Part shown: piece after piece, positions 9,638 through 18,627 of the stretch
Numbering within the stretch: position 1 is the stretch's first letter
Layout of the letters: every line of letters starts with the position of its first letter
Origin: Candidatus Nitrotoga sp. HW29
GTDB taxonomy: Bacteria; Pseudomonadota; Gammaproteobacteria; Burkholderiales; Gallionellaceae
DNA length: 64,000 bases
Direction of reading: 5' to 3'
Assembly: GCF_924101635.2 (NCBI RefSeq)
Contig: NZ_CAKMAA020000013.1
Location: forward strand, 1-64,000
The notes under the pieces: generated by a model
Seen by the model: the letters and a program-made list of their open reading frames with translations, nothing else
The model's database searches: none
Told to the model about the DNA's origin: nothing
Program-made: the position numbers and the translations under genes

Positions 9638-11494
9638 GCGCGGCAGATACAAATCCGTAATACTGCCTTCGGCAATTTCCGCTGCGAAGCCGACAGTTTC
9701 AGAAAGCGTGGGGTGTGGGTGGATAGTCAGAGCAATATCCTCCATGTTTGCACCCATTTCCAGTGCAAGCACCGTTTCAGCGATCAACTCACCTGCATTG
9801 CTGCCCACGATGCCTGCACCCAGAATATGTTTTGTTTGCGGGTCATATAGCAATTTGGTAAGCCCTTCTTCGCGCCCCATTGACAATGCACGGCCGCTCG
9901 CCGCCCATGGAAAGGCTGCCTTCTCATAGGCGATGCCCTGCGCTTTAGCTTGCGTTTCGGTCAGGCCCATCCAGGAAATTTCCGGATCGGTATAAGCTAC
10001 GGATGGAATAGTAAGTGCATCAAAGCTGGCTTTATGTCCGGCAATAACTTCCGCCGCCACTTTGCCTTCATGCGTTGCTTTGTGCGCCAGCATAGGGTCA
10101 CCCACAATGTCGCCGATAGCATAGATGTGCGGCACGTTGCTGCGCTGTTGTTTATCCACTGGAATGAAACCCCGCTCATTGATCACTACACCTGCCGCTG
10201 CTGCATTAATTTCGTGTCCGTTTGGACGGCGTCCTACGGCAAGCAGCACACGGTCGTATAGTTGCGGTTGCGGTGCATTGTCACCTTCAAAGGTTATATT
10301 CAATCCTTCTGTCCTTGCCTCAATTTTAGTGACTTTGGTCTTCAAATAAATTGCTTCGTAACGTTTTTCGATGCGCTTGTGCAGCGGACGTATAAGGTCG
10401 CGATCAGCGCCGGGAATCAGGCCATCGGCCAATTCGACCACAGAAATTTTGGAGCCTAGCGCGTCGTATACCGTGCCCATCTCCAAGCCGATGATGCCCC
10501 CGCCAATAATCAACATACGCTCAGGGATATCCTGCAACTGCAATGCACCGGTGGAATCAATCAAGCGTGGATCATCGTACGGAAAACCAGGAATACGCGC
10601 CACGCTGGAGCCTGCTGCAATGATGGCATTATCAAAGGTGATGGTTTTACTACCGTCGCTGGTTTCTACCGTGATGCTGTTAGGTGAATTGAATTTCGCT
10701 ATACCGTAAATTACGTTCACTTTGCGTTGCTTCGATAAGACGACTAAGCCGCCGGTTAGTTTGGTGATAACGCTTTCCTTCCAGCTGCGAATTTTATTAA
10801 TGTCGATTGTCGGTTTGCTAAATGTGACGCCATGATGCGAAATTTCATTTGCCTCGGTGATAGTCTTGGCGACATGTAACAGCGCCTTCGAGGGAATGCA
10901 GCCTACATTAAGACACACCCCCCCGAGTTTGGAGTGGCGTTCAATCAATATGACTTGTTTACCCAGATCAGCAGCACGGAAAGCTGCGGTATAACCACCA
11001 GGGCCGGCACCCAAAACGACTACTTCGGCGTGAAGGTCACTTTTTTCAAATGAGGATGAGCTTGGGATAGCAAATTCAGGCGTCGAAGATGGGGCAGAAA
11101 TGGCTTGTGGTGTAGATGAACTTTCTCCTGCCCCCATGCTTTCTTCCACTTTTTCTTTATCAGGAGAGGGAGTTGGGTTTTTCTCTGAAAACAGGGGAGG
11201 GGAAGCGGCAGGAGTGGATTGAGCAGACGAAGAGATTGGCTCTTCTGCTGTCGTCTCTGTTGCTAACGTTAAGATTGGGTCGCCTTGGCTGACCTTGTCA
11301 CCAATTTGAATCTTAAATTCCGTTACCACCCCCGTAGCGGGGGAAGGTACGTCTACAGTCGCTTTGTCGGTTTCCAATGTGATCAATGATTGTTCTGCTA
11401 CCACCACTTCGCCTATTTGAACTAACACTTCGATAATCGTTACATCCTTAAAGTCACCAATATCCGGCACGTTAACTGTGATAGTTTGTTTCAT
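9617..11494 (-). CDS. lpdA: Dihydrolipoyl dehydrogenase (E3) with N-terminal lipoyl domain
   Basis: E3 flavoprotein, 625 residues, that reoxidises dihydrolipoamide in 2-oxoacid dehydrogenase complexes and makes NADH. Residues 1-78 form a biotinyl/lipoyl domain with the modifiable lysine in ETDKATVDVPSPA. A Ser/Pro/Glu-rich flexible linker (about 85-150) follows, then the FAD domain (VVLGAGPGGYTAAFRAADLG), the redox disulfide CLNVGC, an NAD-binding GGGIIGLEMG, and the C-terminal HPHPTLSE catalytic His-Glu motif. A fused lipoyl domain is typical of the pyruvate dehydrogenase E3 of betaproteobacteria and Neisseria. No aceE or aceF is adjacent: the gene upstream is proA, 63 bp away. Confidence 0.95.
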   Translation of the reverse strand: MKQTITVNVPDIGDFKDVTIIEVLVQIGEVVVAEQSLITLETDKATVDVPSPATGVVTEFKIQIGDKVSQGDPILTLATETTAEEPISSSAQSTPAASPPLFSEKNPTPSPDKEKVEESMGAGESSSTPQAISAPSSTPEFAIPSSSSFEKSDLHAEVVVLGAGPGGYTAAFRAADLGKQVILIERHSKLGGVCLNVGCIPSKALLHVAKTITEANEISHHGVTFSKPTIDINKIRSWKESVITKLTGGLVVLSKQRKVNVIYGIAKFNSPNSITVETSDGSKTITFDNAIIAAGSSVARIPGFPYDDPRLIDSTGALQLQDIPERMLIIGGGIIGLEMGTVYDALGSKISVVELADGLIPGADRDLIRPLHKRIEKRYEAIYLKTKVTKIEARTEGLNITFEGDNAPQPQLYDRVLLAVGRRPNGHEINAAAAGVVINERGFIPVDKQQRSNVPHIYAIGDIVGDPMLAHKATHEGKVAAEVIAGHKASFDALTIPSVAYTDPEISWMGLTETQAKAQGIAYEKAAFPWAASGRALSMGREEGLTKLLYDPQTKHILGAGIVGSNAGELIAETVLALEMGANMEDIALTIHPHPTLSETVGFAAEIAEGSITDLYLPRKKSGRI

Positions 11495-11556
11495 AATTTT
11501 CTTTCGTGATCATTTCAGGCAAGTTGTACAGAAATTCTTGGTGAAAAATATTCTTG

Positions 11557-12816
11557 TTAATTTCTTATTTGTCCGCTGCCCAGCACAATAAACTTTTGTG
11601 AGGTTAATCCTTCCAATCCTACAGGGCCACGCGCGTGAATTTTGTCCGTGGAAATGCCGATTTCCGCGCCCAATCCGTATTCAAAGCCGTCGGCAAAGCG
11701 TGTTGAAGCATTCACCATGACCGAGCTGGAATCCACTTCGCGTAAAAAGCGCATCGCTTTGGTGTAATTTTCAGTCACGATGCTGTCAGTGTGCTGTGAT
11801 CCGTAGGTGTTGATATGCGTAATAGCATCATCCAGCCCAGCCACCACGCGCACGCTCAAAATCGGCGCAAGATATTCGGTGCGCCAATCTTCTTCTGTCG
11901 CAATGGTCATTTGCGGAACGAGTTTACATGCGGCCTTGTCACCACGCAGTTCCACGCCCTTATCCAGATATATTTTACATAATGGAGGCAGTGCATGTGG
12001 CGCCACACTGGCAGCCACCAACAAGGTTTCCATGGTATTACACACACCGTAACGCTGAGTTTTGGCGTTGTCGGCGATGTGGATGGCTTTTTCTAAATCA
12101 GCTTCGTCGTCGATGTATACATGGCAGATACCATCCAAGTGTTTTATAACCGGCACACGGGCTTCTTCCGCGATGCGCGCGATTAGGCTTTTTCCGCCCC
12201 GCGGCACGATTACGTCCACATATTCCCGCATGGTAATAAGTTCGCCCACTGCTGCACGATCAGTGGTGCTGATCACCTGCACAGCAGTCTCCGGCAAGCC
12301 GGCTTCGCGCAACCCTTGATGGACGCATGCCGCAATTGCCTGGTTAGAATGAATCGCCTCGGAGCCACCGCGTAGAATGGCAGCATTGCCGGATTTCAGG
12401 CACAGCCCTGCTGCGTCAGCCGTCACATTTGGGCGGGACTCATAAATGATGCCGATAACGCCAAGCGGCACACGCATCTTACCGACTTGGATGCCGGAAG
12501 GACGATATTTCAGGTCGCTAATCTCACCAATGAGATCCGGCAGGGCCGCTATCTGCAAGAGTCCTTCTGCTATGCTGCGCACGGACTTTTCAGTTAGGGT
12601 GAGACGGTCGATGGAGGCGGCATCCAATCCATTAACACGGGCAGCAGCGGTATCCTTGGCATTCGCCGCAATGAGTTGTGCGGTGCTGCTCAGGATAATG
12701 GCAGCAATATTTTCCAGGGCGCGATTTTTTTTCGCTGTACCAGCTTGCGCCATAATGCGCGAAGCGGCGCGGGCATCCTGTCCAACTTGTTGCATGTATG
12801 TTTTTATATCATCCAT
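11557..12816 (-). CDS. proA: Glutamate-5-semialdehyde dehydrogenase
   Basis: Gamma-glutamyl phosphate reductase of proline synthesis; it reduces glutamyl-5-phosphate with NADPH. The protein has 419 residues, the usual length. It shows [20 protein letters not shown], the substrate/cofactor block [19 protein letters not shown], the catalytic cysteine in [13 protein letters not shown], and the C-terminal [24 protein letters not shown]. The ATG at 12816 is preferred over a TTG at 12834 because GAGGT lies 6 nt before it. It may share transcription with lpdA downstream. proB is not in the window. Confidence 0.96.
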   Translation of the reverse strand: MDDIKTYMQQVGQDARAASRIMAQAGTAKKNRALENIAAIILSSTAQLIAANAKDTAAARVNGLDAASIDRLTLTEKSVRSIAEGLLQIAALPDLIGEISDLKYRPSGIQVGKMRVPLGVIGIIYESRPNVTADAAGLCLKSGNAAILRGGSEAIHSNQAIAACVHQGLREAGLPETAVQVISTTDRAAVGELITMREYVDVIVPRGGKSLIARIAEEARVPVIKHLDGICHVYIDDEADLEKAIHIADNAKTQRYGVCNTMETLLVAASVAPHALPPLCKIYLDKGVELRGDKAACKLVPQMTIATEEDWRTEYLAPILSVRVVAGLDDAITHINTYGSQHTDSIVTENYTKAMRFLREVDSSSVMVNASTRFADGFEYGLGAEIGISTDKIHARGPVGLEGLTSQKFIVLGSGQIRN

Positions 12817-12969
12817 TTTTACCTCATAATTCAAGTGGTGCCAGTAGAAGGGCAGAGCGCAATGATTCCATCATTGATGGCAGATATCGCTGCATTTTGT
12901 TCATCTATAAGTGCGCATTTTACCATTGCACTTAAGTTAAAATACGCACCTTGTATATTAGGGTACGCC

Positions 12970-13761
12970 ATGTCTGACATTCTGCAAAAAATTCTTACTG
13001 TTAAGGCGCAGGAAATTGCTGCCGCAAAAGTTGAATGCTCATGGATAACCATGCGCGCTAAGGCGGAACAAGCTTTACCCACTCGTGATTTTGTCGGAGC
13101 GATTCGCGGAAAAATTACAGCAGGTCAGCCCGCAGTGATAGCCGAAATTAAAAAAGCCAGTCCAAGCAAAGGTGTGTTGCGCGCGGATTTTCATCCGGCG
13201 GAAATTGCTGCGAGCTATGCAAATCACGGTGCGGCCTGCCTGTCAGTATTAACTGATGCGCAATTTTTTCAGGGCAGTGCCGAATATTTGCAGGAAGCGC
13301 GAGCCGCTTGTTCAATCCCGGTGCTGCGCAAGGATTTTATGGTAGATACTTACCAAATTTATCAGGCACGTGCGTTAGGCGCGGACTGTATCTTGCTGAT
13401 TGCGGCAGCATTAAGTTTAGCGCAGATGCAAGAATTCGAGGCTTTGGCACACAGCCTGGGATTAAGCGTGTTAGTAGAAGTGCATAATAAGGCAGAATTA
13501 GACGAGGCATTACAGCTCTCCACTCCGCTTGTTGGTATTAATAATCGTAATTTGCGTACTTTTGAGGTAACACTGCAAACTACGTTGGATTTATTAGCTA
13601 ACATCCCACAAGAACGTATTGTGGTAACCGAAAGTGGCATCTTCCAAGCAGAAGATGTACAGCTGATGCGCAATAATCACGTTAATGCTTTTTTGGTGGG
13701 TGAGGCATTTATGCGTGCGCCCGAACCAGGCGTTGCCTTAGCACGACTGTTTGGGTTGTGA
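12970..13761 (+). CDS. trpC: Indole-3-glycerol phosphate synthase
   Basis: A (beta/alpha)8 barrel enzyme of tryptophan synthesis that converts CdRP to indole-3-glycerol phosphate. The protein has 263 residues. Motifs: [15 protein letters not shown] (catalytic Lys), [46 protein letters not shown] and VTESGI. The ATG at 12970 (MSDILQKIL) matches the family start; in-frame sequence further upstream has no similarity. It is divergent from proA. trpD and trpG, which usually precede it in betaproteobacteria, are not adjacent, so it is a detached trp gene. Confidence 0.96.
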   Translation: MSDILQKILTVKAQEIAAAKVECSWITMRAKAEQALPTRDFVGAIRGKITAGQPAVIAEIKKASPSKGVLRADFHPAEIAASYANHGAACLSVLTDAQFFQGSAEYLQEARAACSIPVLRKDFMVDTYQIYQARALGADCILLIAAALSLAQMQEFEALAHSLGLSVLVEVHNKAELDEALQLSTPLVGINNRNLRTFEVTLQTTLDLLANIPQERIVVTESGIFQAEDVQLMRNNHVNAFLVGEAFMRAPEPGVALARLFGL

Positions 13762-13962
13762 TATACGTACGTGTAACGGTGGTGGATTATTTTCTTATAC
13801 GGCAACTGTTCCAGTTTTGTCGGAATAGCTGAGTGGACCTGGCGAGCTAGCAACTATGGGTAATAGAGGAGCAGGGAGTAAGAGCTTGCCCAAGAAATAG
13901 TTGATATTGGTAATTTTCAGGCACTGATATTAATGTATGTTACCCGTATTCCATCAATAACA

Positions 13963-13990
13963 TAAACGGACACCCGAAGGTGTCCGTTTA
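13963..13990 (-). terminator. Strong hairpin terminator of the porin gene
   Basis: A perfect 12-bp stem (TAAACGGACACC paired with GGTGTCCGTTTA) closes a four-base loop that reads TTCG on the minus strand, a stable UUCG tetraloop. It lies 36 nt beyond the porin stop codon, with T-rich sequence after the stem. Confidence 0.8.
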
Positions 13991-14026
13991 TTAAAAAACT
14001 AATAGTTTTCTTGCGAAAAAGATAGC

Positions 14027-15115
14027 TTAGAACGAATGTTTCATACCCACTGAGAAAGCAGAAGGTGATTGACCAATTCCTGGATTGCTAACGGAAGTGC
14101 TAGCGCTGTTCCAGCCGAGCAGGTAATTACCATTGTTATCATTATCCAGCTTGGTGTACAAAGCATACAGCGTAGTACGATTGGTCATTTTGTGGTCATA
14201 GCCAACAGAATATTGCTTGGCGCCTGAATTTGAACCTCCACTAACGCTGTGGTTAACATCTGTATACGCCAATTTAAGCGCATCATTTGTAGTCATGTTG
14301 TATTTACCAGATAGGTACCAAGCATTAGAGTTACCAGACCCGTGCCTGTTGCTGATTCTTTCGTAAACAGCATTTAGAGCAAAGGCATCCATTGAGTAGC
14401 CTCCACCAATTTTCCAAGCATCAGTGCTTAGATTGGTATAAGACAGGCCATTGCTAACACTTTGGTAAGCTGCAGTGCCGTAAAATGGCCCCGCGTTGTA
14501 CATACCAGCAATAGAGTAACCTTCATTCGTATTGATCAAAGAGTTAAGTGTGCCATTTACTGGAGTATTAAAGCCCGGCGCTGTTCCGCCTTGATCGCCA
14601 AAATACGAAGCCGCCACACTGAAACCAGCGTAATTCAAGCTATTGAAACCAACAGAATTGCTTGCGCGAACATCATGGCCGATACCCATCAAGGAACGGT
14701 TGTCAGCGAGGGTGTTATGGAACATGTCCATGCCGCGGGTTGCTAGTTTATAGGGTGTATCGAAACGGCCTAGCCTTACAGTACCTGCTTGGTCAAATTT
14801 TAAGCCAGCGAAAGTATCACGAAAAGCTATTTGTGTTTGAGAACCAGGATTTTCTGTGCCGCCTAAACCTGAGCCAATCGCAATTTGGTTTTCAATTTGC
14901 CAAATGGCGGACAAACCACCACCCAAATCCTCCGAGCCCTTAAAACCTATGCGAGATCCATTGCTGGCTACACCTTGAGAGTCTCTTCCAGTATCATTTT
15001 GGATGACGTCATAGGATACGTTAGCTTGACCGTAAATACTGACATCGGCGATTGCTGCTGAGCTCGCAAATACACTTGCGACGGCCAGAGCAATCAAACT
15101 TTTATTCATGTTCAT
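14027..15115 (-). CDS. Gram-negative porin (betaproteobacterial trimeric type)
   Basis: A 362-residue outer-membrane beta-barrel. The signal peptide covers residues 1-23 (ends SSAAIA) and the mature N-terminus is DVSIYGQANVSYD, the hallmark of Neisseria/Bordetella/Comamonas-type porins. It is followed by GSRIGFKGSEDLGGGLSAIWQIE and RDTFAGLKF. The C-terminus ends in Phe (SVGMKHSF), as BAM substrates do. Its role is diffusion of small solutes across the outer membrane; specificity is not evident. AAGGAG precedes the ATG. It is monocistronic, with a hairpin in the leader and a perfect palindrome farther upstream that suggest regulation. Confidence 0.95.
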   Translation of the reverse strand: MNMNKSLIALAVASVFASSAAIADVSIYGQANVSYDVIQNDTGRDSQGVASNGSRIGFKGSEDLGGGLSAIWQIENQIAIGSGLGGTENPGSQTQIAFRDTFAGLKFDQAGTVRLGRFDTPYKLATRGMDMFHNTLADNRSLMGIGHDVRASNSVGFNSLNYAGFSVAASYFGDQGGTAPGFNTPVNGTLNSLINTNEGYSIAGMYNAGPFYGTAAYQSVSNGLSYTNLSTDAWKIGGGYSMDAFALNAVYERISNRHGSGNSNAWYLSGKYNMTTNDALKLAYTDVNHSVSGGSNSGAKQYSVGYDHKMTNRTTLYALYTKLDNDNNGNYLLGWNSASTSVSNPGIGQSPSAFSVGMKHSF

Positions 15116-15142
15116 AAAATGTTCTCCTTGATTTACTAAATT

Positions 15143-15159
15143 GGTTTTCCGGGAAAACC
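15143..15159 (-). promoter_or_regulatory. Perfect hairpin in the porin leader
   Basis: GGTTTTCC-G-GGAAAACC forms an 8-bp stem 28-44 nt upstream of the porin ATG, on the 5' side of the ribosome binding site. It may affect mRNA stability or small-RNA control; this is inference from position. Confidence 0.4.
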
Positions 15160-15235
15160 TCTCAAACTTAAACCACTTGCTTATGAGAAGTCAGACCGCA
15201 TTTTGACAGAGAGCTTAGGAGATAGGCAAGACGTC

Positions 15236-15253
15236 TGTTGCAATATTGCAACA
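15236..15253. promoter_or_regulatory. 18-bp perfect palindrome upstream of the porin (candidate operator)
   Basis: TGTTGCAATATTGCAACA is an uninterrupted palindrome 121 nt upstream of the porin ATG in an AT-rich region. Its length and symmetry fit a dimeric regulator site. No regulator is identified. The rest of 15116-15640 (525 bp between porin and coq7) shows no gene. Confidence 0.5.
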
Positions 15254-15640
15254 ATAAGTGTGATAAACAAAAAATTCAAATTTCGCTACTAATGATTATT
15301 AAGGGCAAGTTATGTCAGCAGATACATTGAAAATAATTATAGTATGGATAATATTATTAATATGACAAGGATATATTGAGCTTGCTGACAGTCAGATTGC
15401 ACAATGACAGTATCGTTCATTTTAAATGGTACCTGTCTATATTATTAGCTAATAAGATTTGGATATGATCACCATAAATTGCATGGCATAACAACAATTT
15501 CGCTTTATCGAATACGCTAGAATAGGTAACTCAATTTTTTGCAAAACGGTGTGGCTGGAATAAAGTTTAACTTTTAGAGGTGTCTATACTTAAACTTATC
15601 GGGTAATCAGAGTGAATATAGAAATACAAAGGAGGGTTTT

Positions 15641-16267
15641 GTGTTGAGTTTCGACAGCTTGATTATAAAATTCGATAAAGGTTTACGCACTCTATTTAGT
15701 GAGGCGCGTAGTGTTCGCCCTTTTCCGGATGCCGGTTTGCCGGATGCCGCATTAGACGAGAATGAGAAGAAGCTTGCAGCAGCGTTGATGCGAGTCAATC
15801 ATAGCGGTGAAATTTGCGCTCAGGCCTTATACCAAGGGCAAGCACTGACAGCACGCGATCCCGCGATACAGGAGGAATTGCAGCAGGCAGCGAACGAAGA
15901 GACCGAGCATCTGGCATGGACGTCGCGACGTGTGCATGAACTAGGCGGTCATCTGAGTTTACTCAATCCGCTTTGGTATGGTAATTCGATGGCCATTGGC
16001 GCGCTCGCTGGGCTGCTAGGTGATAAATGGAATCTTGGATTTATGGCGGAAACTGAACGCCAGGTAGGTGTACATTTGCAAAGTCATTTGGAAAAATTGC
16101 CAGAACAGGATATTAAAAGTCGTACGGTTGTTCGGCAAATGCTCATAGATGAAACGCGGCACGGGGATATTGCAGTGCAACTGGGTGGTGCGGAATTACC
16201 ACTGCCGATAAAATTGGCGATGCAAGTGAGCGCAAAGGTAATGACACAGACTGCATATTGGGTATAG
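15641..16267 (+). CDS. coq7: Coq7-type 2-polyprenyl-3-methyl-6-methoxy-1,4-benzoquinol hydroxylase
   Basis: A di-iron monooxygenase of ubiquinone synthesis, 208 residues. Diagnostic carboxylate-bridged di-iron motifs: [17 protein letters not shown], the first ExxH in NEETEHLAW, a second Glu in [13 protein letters not shown], and DETRHGDIA near the C-terminus. GTG at 15641 is chosen because GGAGGG lies 5-10 nt upstream; a TTG follows directly. It stands alone, downstream of the divergent porin. Confidence 0.95.
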   Translation: MLSFDSLIIKFDKGLRTLFSEARSVRPFPDAGLPDAALDENEKKLAAALMRVNHSGEICAQALYQGQALTARDPAIQEELQQAANEETEHLAWTSRRVHELGGHLSLLNPLWYGNSMAIGALAGLLGDKWNLGFMAETERQVGVHLQSHLEKLPEQDIKSRTVVRQMLIDETRHGDIAVQLGGAELPLPIKLAMQVSAKVMTQTAYWV

Positions 16268-16527
16268 CTCGTTACCTCGCCGCAAGTTTTTTCGGTAAGG
16301 TAACTGAAGAAGCATTTTTGCCCTGTTTACTCTATATCATATACCGTAGTTATGTCTTCCCTATAGGCGTCTCTAAAAATTCACCACTAATCGTCATTGA
16401 GGCATTAGTTACGATCAGAGCTTTGGGATAATACGTTCATTATCCCTTTATTCAAATTTTTCATGCTCGCATGCCAATGCTCTGGTGCTAAAAATCTTGA
16501 ATGACTACATTGATGCGATAATATTTT

Positions 16528-18507
16528 ATGGTTTCCGTTCAACAAAAACTTTCTTGCTCGTCTGGAGATCTTGATTCCTGGTTTGATTCGTTATCCAATA
16601 CTTTTGTTGCTACAGAGGTCGGGGTAATCCGCCATGCCTGCGAATTGGCTGAGTCACTTTATGCTGGGCAAGCCGAACTAACGGGAGCCCCCTTGTTTCA
16701 ACACGCGCTGGGTGCGGCATCTATCCTGATTGGTTTGAATATGGATTTTGAAACCATAGCTGCCGCCATAATGCATGCGGTGCCTGAGTATCTGGACAGC
16801 TGGGCTGAAGTTTTGGAAACACGTTTCAGCGCTAATATAAGCCATTTGGTTGAAGGTATTTCGCGTATTGAGAAAATCCGGGAATTTAGCGAGATACACG
16901 GTCTGCATAAAATAGAAAAGAAAAAAGGTGATAACAGTCAGCAGATAGAAAGTTTGCGGAAAATGGTTTTGTCCATGGTGGAAGACATCCGTGTGGTGTT
17001 AATCAAGCTTGCTGAGCGAACCCAAACTATGCGTTGTTTGTCCGGGATCAGCGAAGATCAGCAAAAGCTGGTTGCGCTTGAAACACAAGGTATTTTTGCG
17101 CCACTGGCAAATCGTCTCGGCGTATGGCAAATAAAATGGGAACTGGAAGATCTTTCTCTGCGTTATCTGGAACCGGATATTTACAAGAAGGTGGCTACGC
17201 TGCTGGATGAGCGCCGGGTAGATCGAGAACAATATATTGCGGATGTGCTAACTCGGTTAAGGCAGGAATTGAGTCAGGCCGGTATCAAGGCGGAGGTGAC
17301 AGGACGCCCCAAGCATATCTTCAGCATTATCAACAAAATGAAGCGCAAGCGAATAGATTTTAGCGAGCTCTATGATGTGCGTGCAGTGCGGATTTTGGTG
17401 GATGATGTCAAGGATTGTTATACGACGCTTGGGCTGATACATAATTTGTGGCAGCCTATCCCAAGCGAATTTGATGATTACATTGCACATCCCAAGAGCA
17501 ATCACTACCGCTCATTGCATACGGCTGTGTTCGGTCCGCGTGACTTGACACTTGAGGTACAGATACGAACTTTTGAGATGCACCAGCATTCAGAATTGGG
17601 TGTTGCTGCCCATTGGCGATACAAAGAGGGTGCAAAATCGGATGTCAGGTTCGATGAGCAGATTGTATTGCTGCGCCAGATTTTGGAATGGAAAGAAGAT
17701 GTAACTGATAGTGGTGACATGTTGGCGCAATTCAGGAATGAATTATTCCATAACCAGGTTTATGTGCTTACGCCTCAGGGAAAGGTGATCAATTTGCCCG
17801 CAGGCGCGACGCCGGTGGATTTTTCCTATGCGGTGCATACTGATTTGGGACACCGTACGCGTGGTGCCAAGGTCGATGGCAGCATAGTGCCTCTCAATTA
17901 CAAGTTACAGCATGGGCAAAGGGTAGAAATTCTGGCTGCTAAACAGAGTTCACCGAGTCGTGATTGGCTTAATCCTGCCCATGGTTATTTGCAAAGTCAG
18001 CGAGCCCGAGCCAAGGTGCGACACTGGTTCAAGTACCAGAGCTTCGAAGAACATGTTTCTCAGGGTAGGACGCTGCTGGATCGCGAACTGCATCGGCTCG
18101 GCGTCACTTCTTTAAACCAGGAAAAAATCGCGCAAAAGTTACATTTTAATAAATTGGAAAATTTGCTGGCTGCACTCGGGCGGGGCGATGTCACACAACG
18201 GCATCTCGTTACCGCCATCCAGGATGAGATGCCGGTGAGGGTAGGAGAAATAAAACCAATCGTCACCAAATTTACTGCTGCACGCTCATTTTCCACGGAC
18301 ATTCTGGTGGAAGGGGTGGGTAATTTATTGACCAGAATGGCGAAATGTTGCAAGCCCGTGCCGCCAGATTTGATTGTTGGATATGTCACGCGCGACCGGG
18401 GGGTGACTATTCATCGTCAAGATTGTTCATTCATGCAGCACTTGCCTGAAGATAGGTGTCACCGTATGCTCAGTGCGCAATGGATTAGTCAAACAGCACT
18501 GCTTTGA
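16528..18507 (+). CDS. relA: RelA-type (p)ppGpp synthetase lacking the C-terminal ACT domain
   Basis: Stringent-response ppGpp synthetase, 659 residues against about 740 for RelA. The N-terminal HD-like region lacks the HD hydrolase motif (MHAVPEYL in its place), so hydrolase activity is unlikely. The synthetase domain (about 230-370) has RPKHIFSIINKMKRK, YDVRAVRILV, and EFDDYIAHPKSNHYRSLHT; the acidic EFDD is the RelA form, whereas SpoT has RFKD. A TGS domain (about 410-470) and a zinc-finger-like CCKPVPPD/HRQDC block follow. The protein then ends in SAQWISQTALL, just where the ACT/RRM domain should begin. The next 100 bp show no ACT residues in the two frames I translated. Confidence 0.9.
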   Translation: MVSVQQKLSCSSGDLDSWFDSLSNTFVATEVGVIRHACELAESLYAGQAELTGAPLFQHALGAASILIGLNMDFETIAAAIMHAVPEYLDSWAEVLETRFSANISHLVEGISRIEKIREFSEIHGLHKIEKKKGDNSQQIESLRKMVLSMVEDIRVVLIKLAERTQTMRCLSGISEDQQKLVALETQGIFAPLANRLGVWQIKWELEDLSLRYLEPDIYKKVATLLDERRVDREQYIADVLTRLRQELSQAGIKAEVTGRPKHIFSIINKMKRKRIDFSELYDVRAVRILVDDVKDCYTTLGLIHNLWQPIPSEFDDYIAHPKSNHYRSLHTAVFGPRDLTLEVQIRTFEMHQHSELGVAAHWRYKEGAKSDVRFDEQIVLLRQILEWKEDVTDSGDMLAQFRNELFHNQVYVLTPQGKVINLPAGATPVDFSYAVHTDLGHRTRGAKVDGSIVPLNYKLQHGQRVEILAAKQSSPSRDWLNPAHGYLQSQRARAKVRHWFKYQSFEEHVSQGRTLLDRELHRLGVTSLNQEKIAQKLHFNKLENLLAALGRGDVTQRHLVTAIQDEMPVRVGEIKPIVTKFTAARSFSTDILVEGVGNLLTRMAKCCKPVPPDLIVGYVTRDRGVTIHRQDCSFMQHLPEDRCHRMLSAQWISQTALL

Positions 18508-18627
18508 CTGCTCGGCCTTGTATTGTATTGTAAGCAGCCAGTTCACAAATAGAATTTGCGAAGCTGTAATTGTAGATTTAGCTGCGGTTCATTTAGGCAG
18601 GGATTCGAATTAGAACCGCACCTACTA

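Noticed and set aside
12676-12969. N-terminal extension of trpC
   Set aside because: It overlaps proA on the other strand and has no family similarity; the start at 12970 fits.
18583-18620. Possible terminator between relA and the decarboxylase (TGCGGTTC/GAACCGCA)
   Set aside because: The loop is 22 bases and no T-run follows on either strand.
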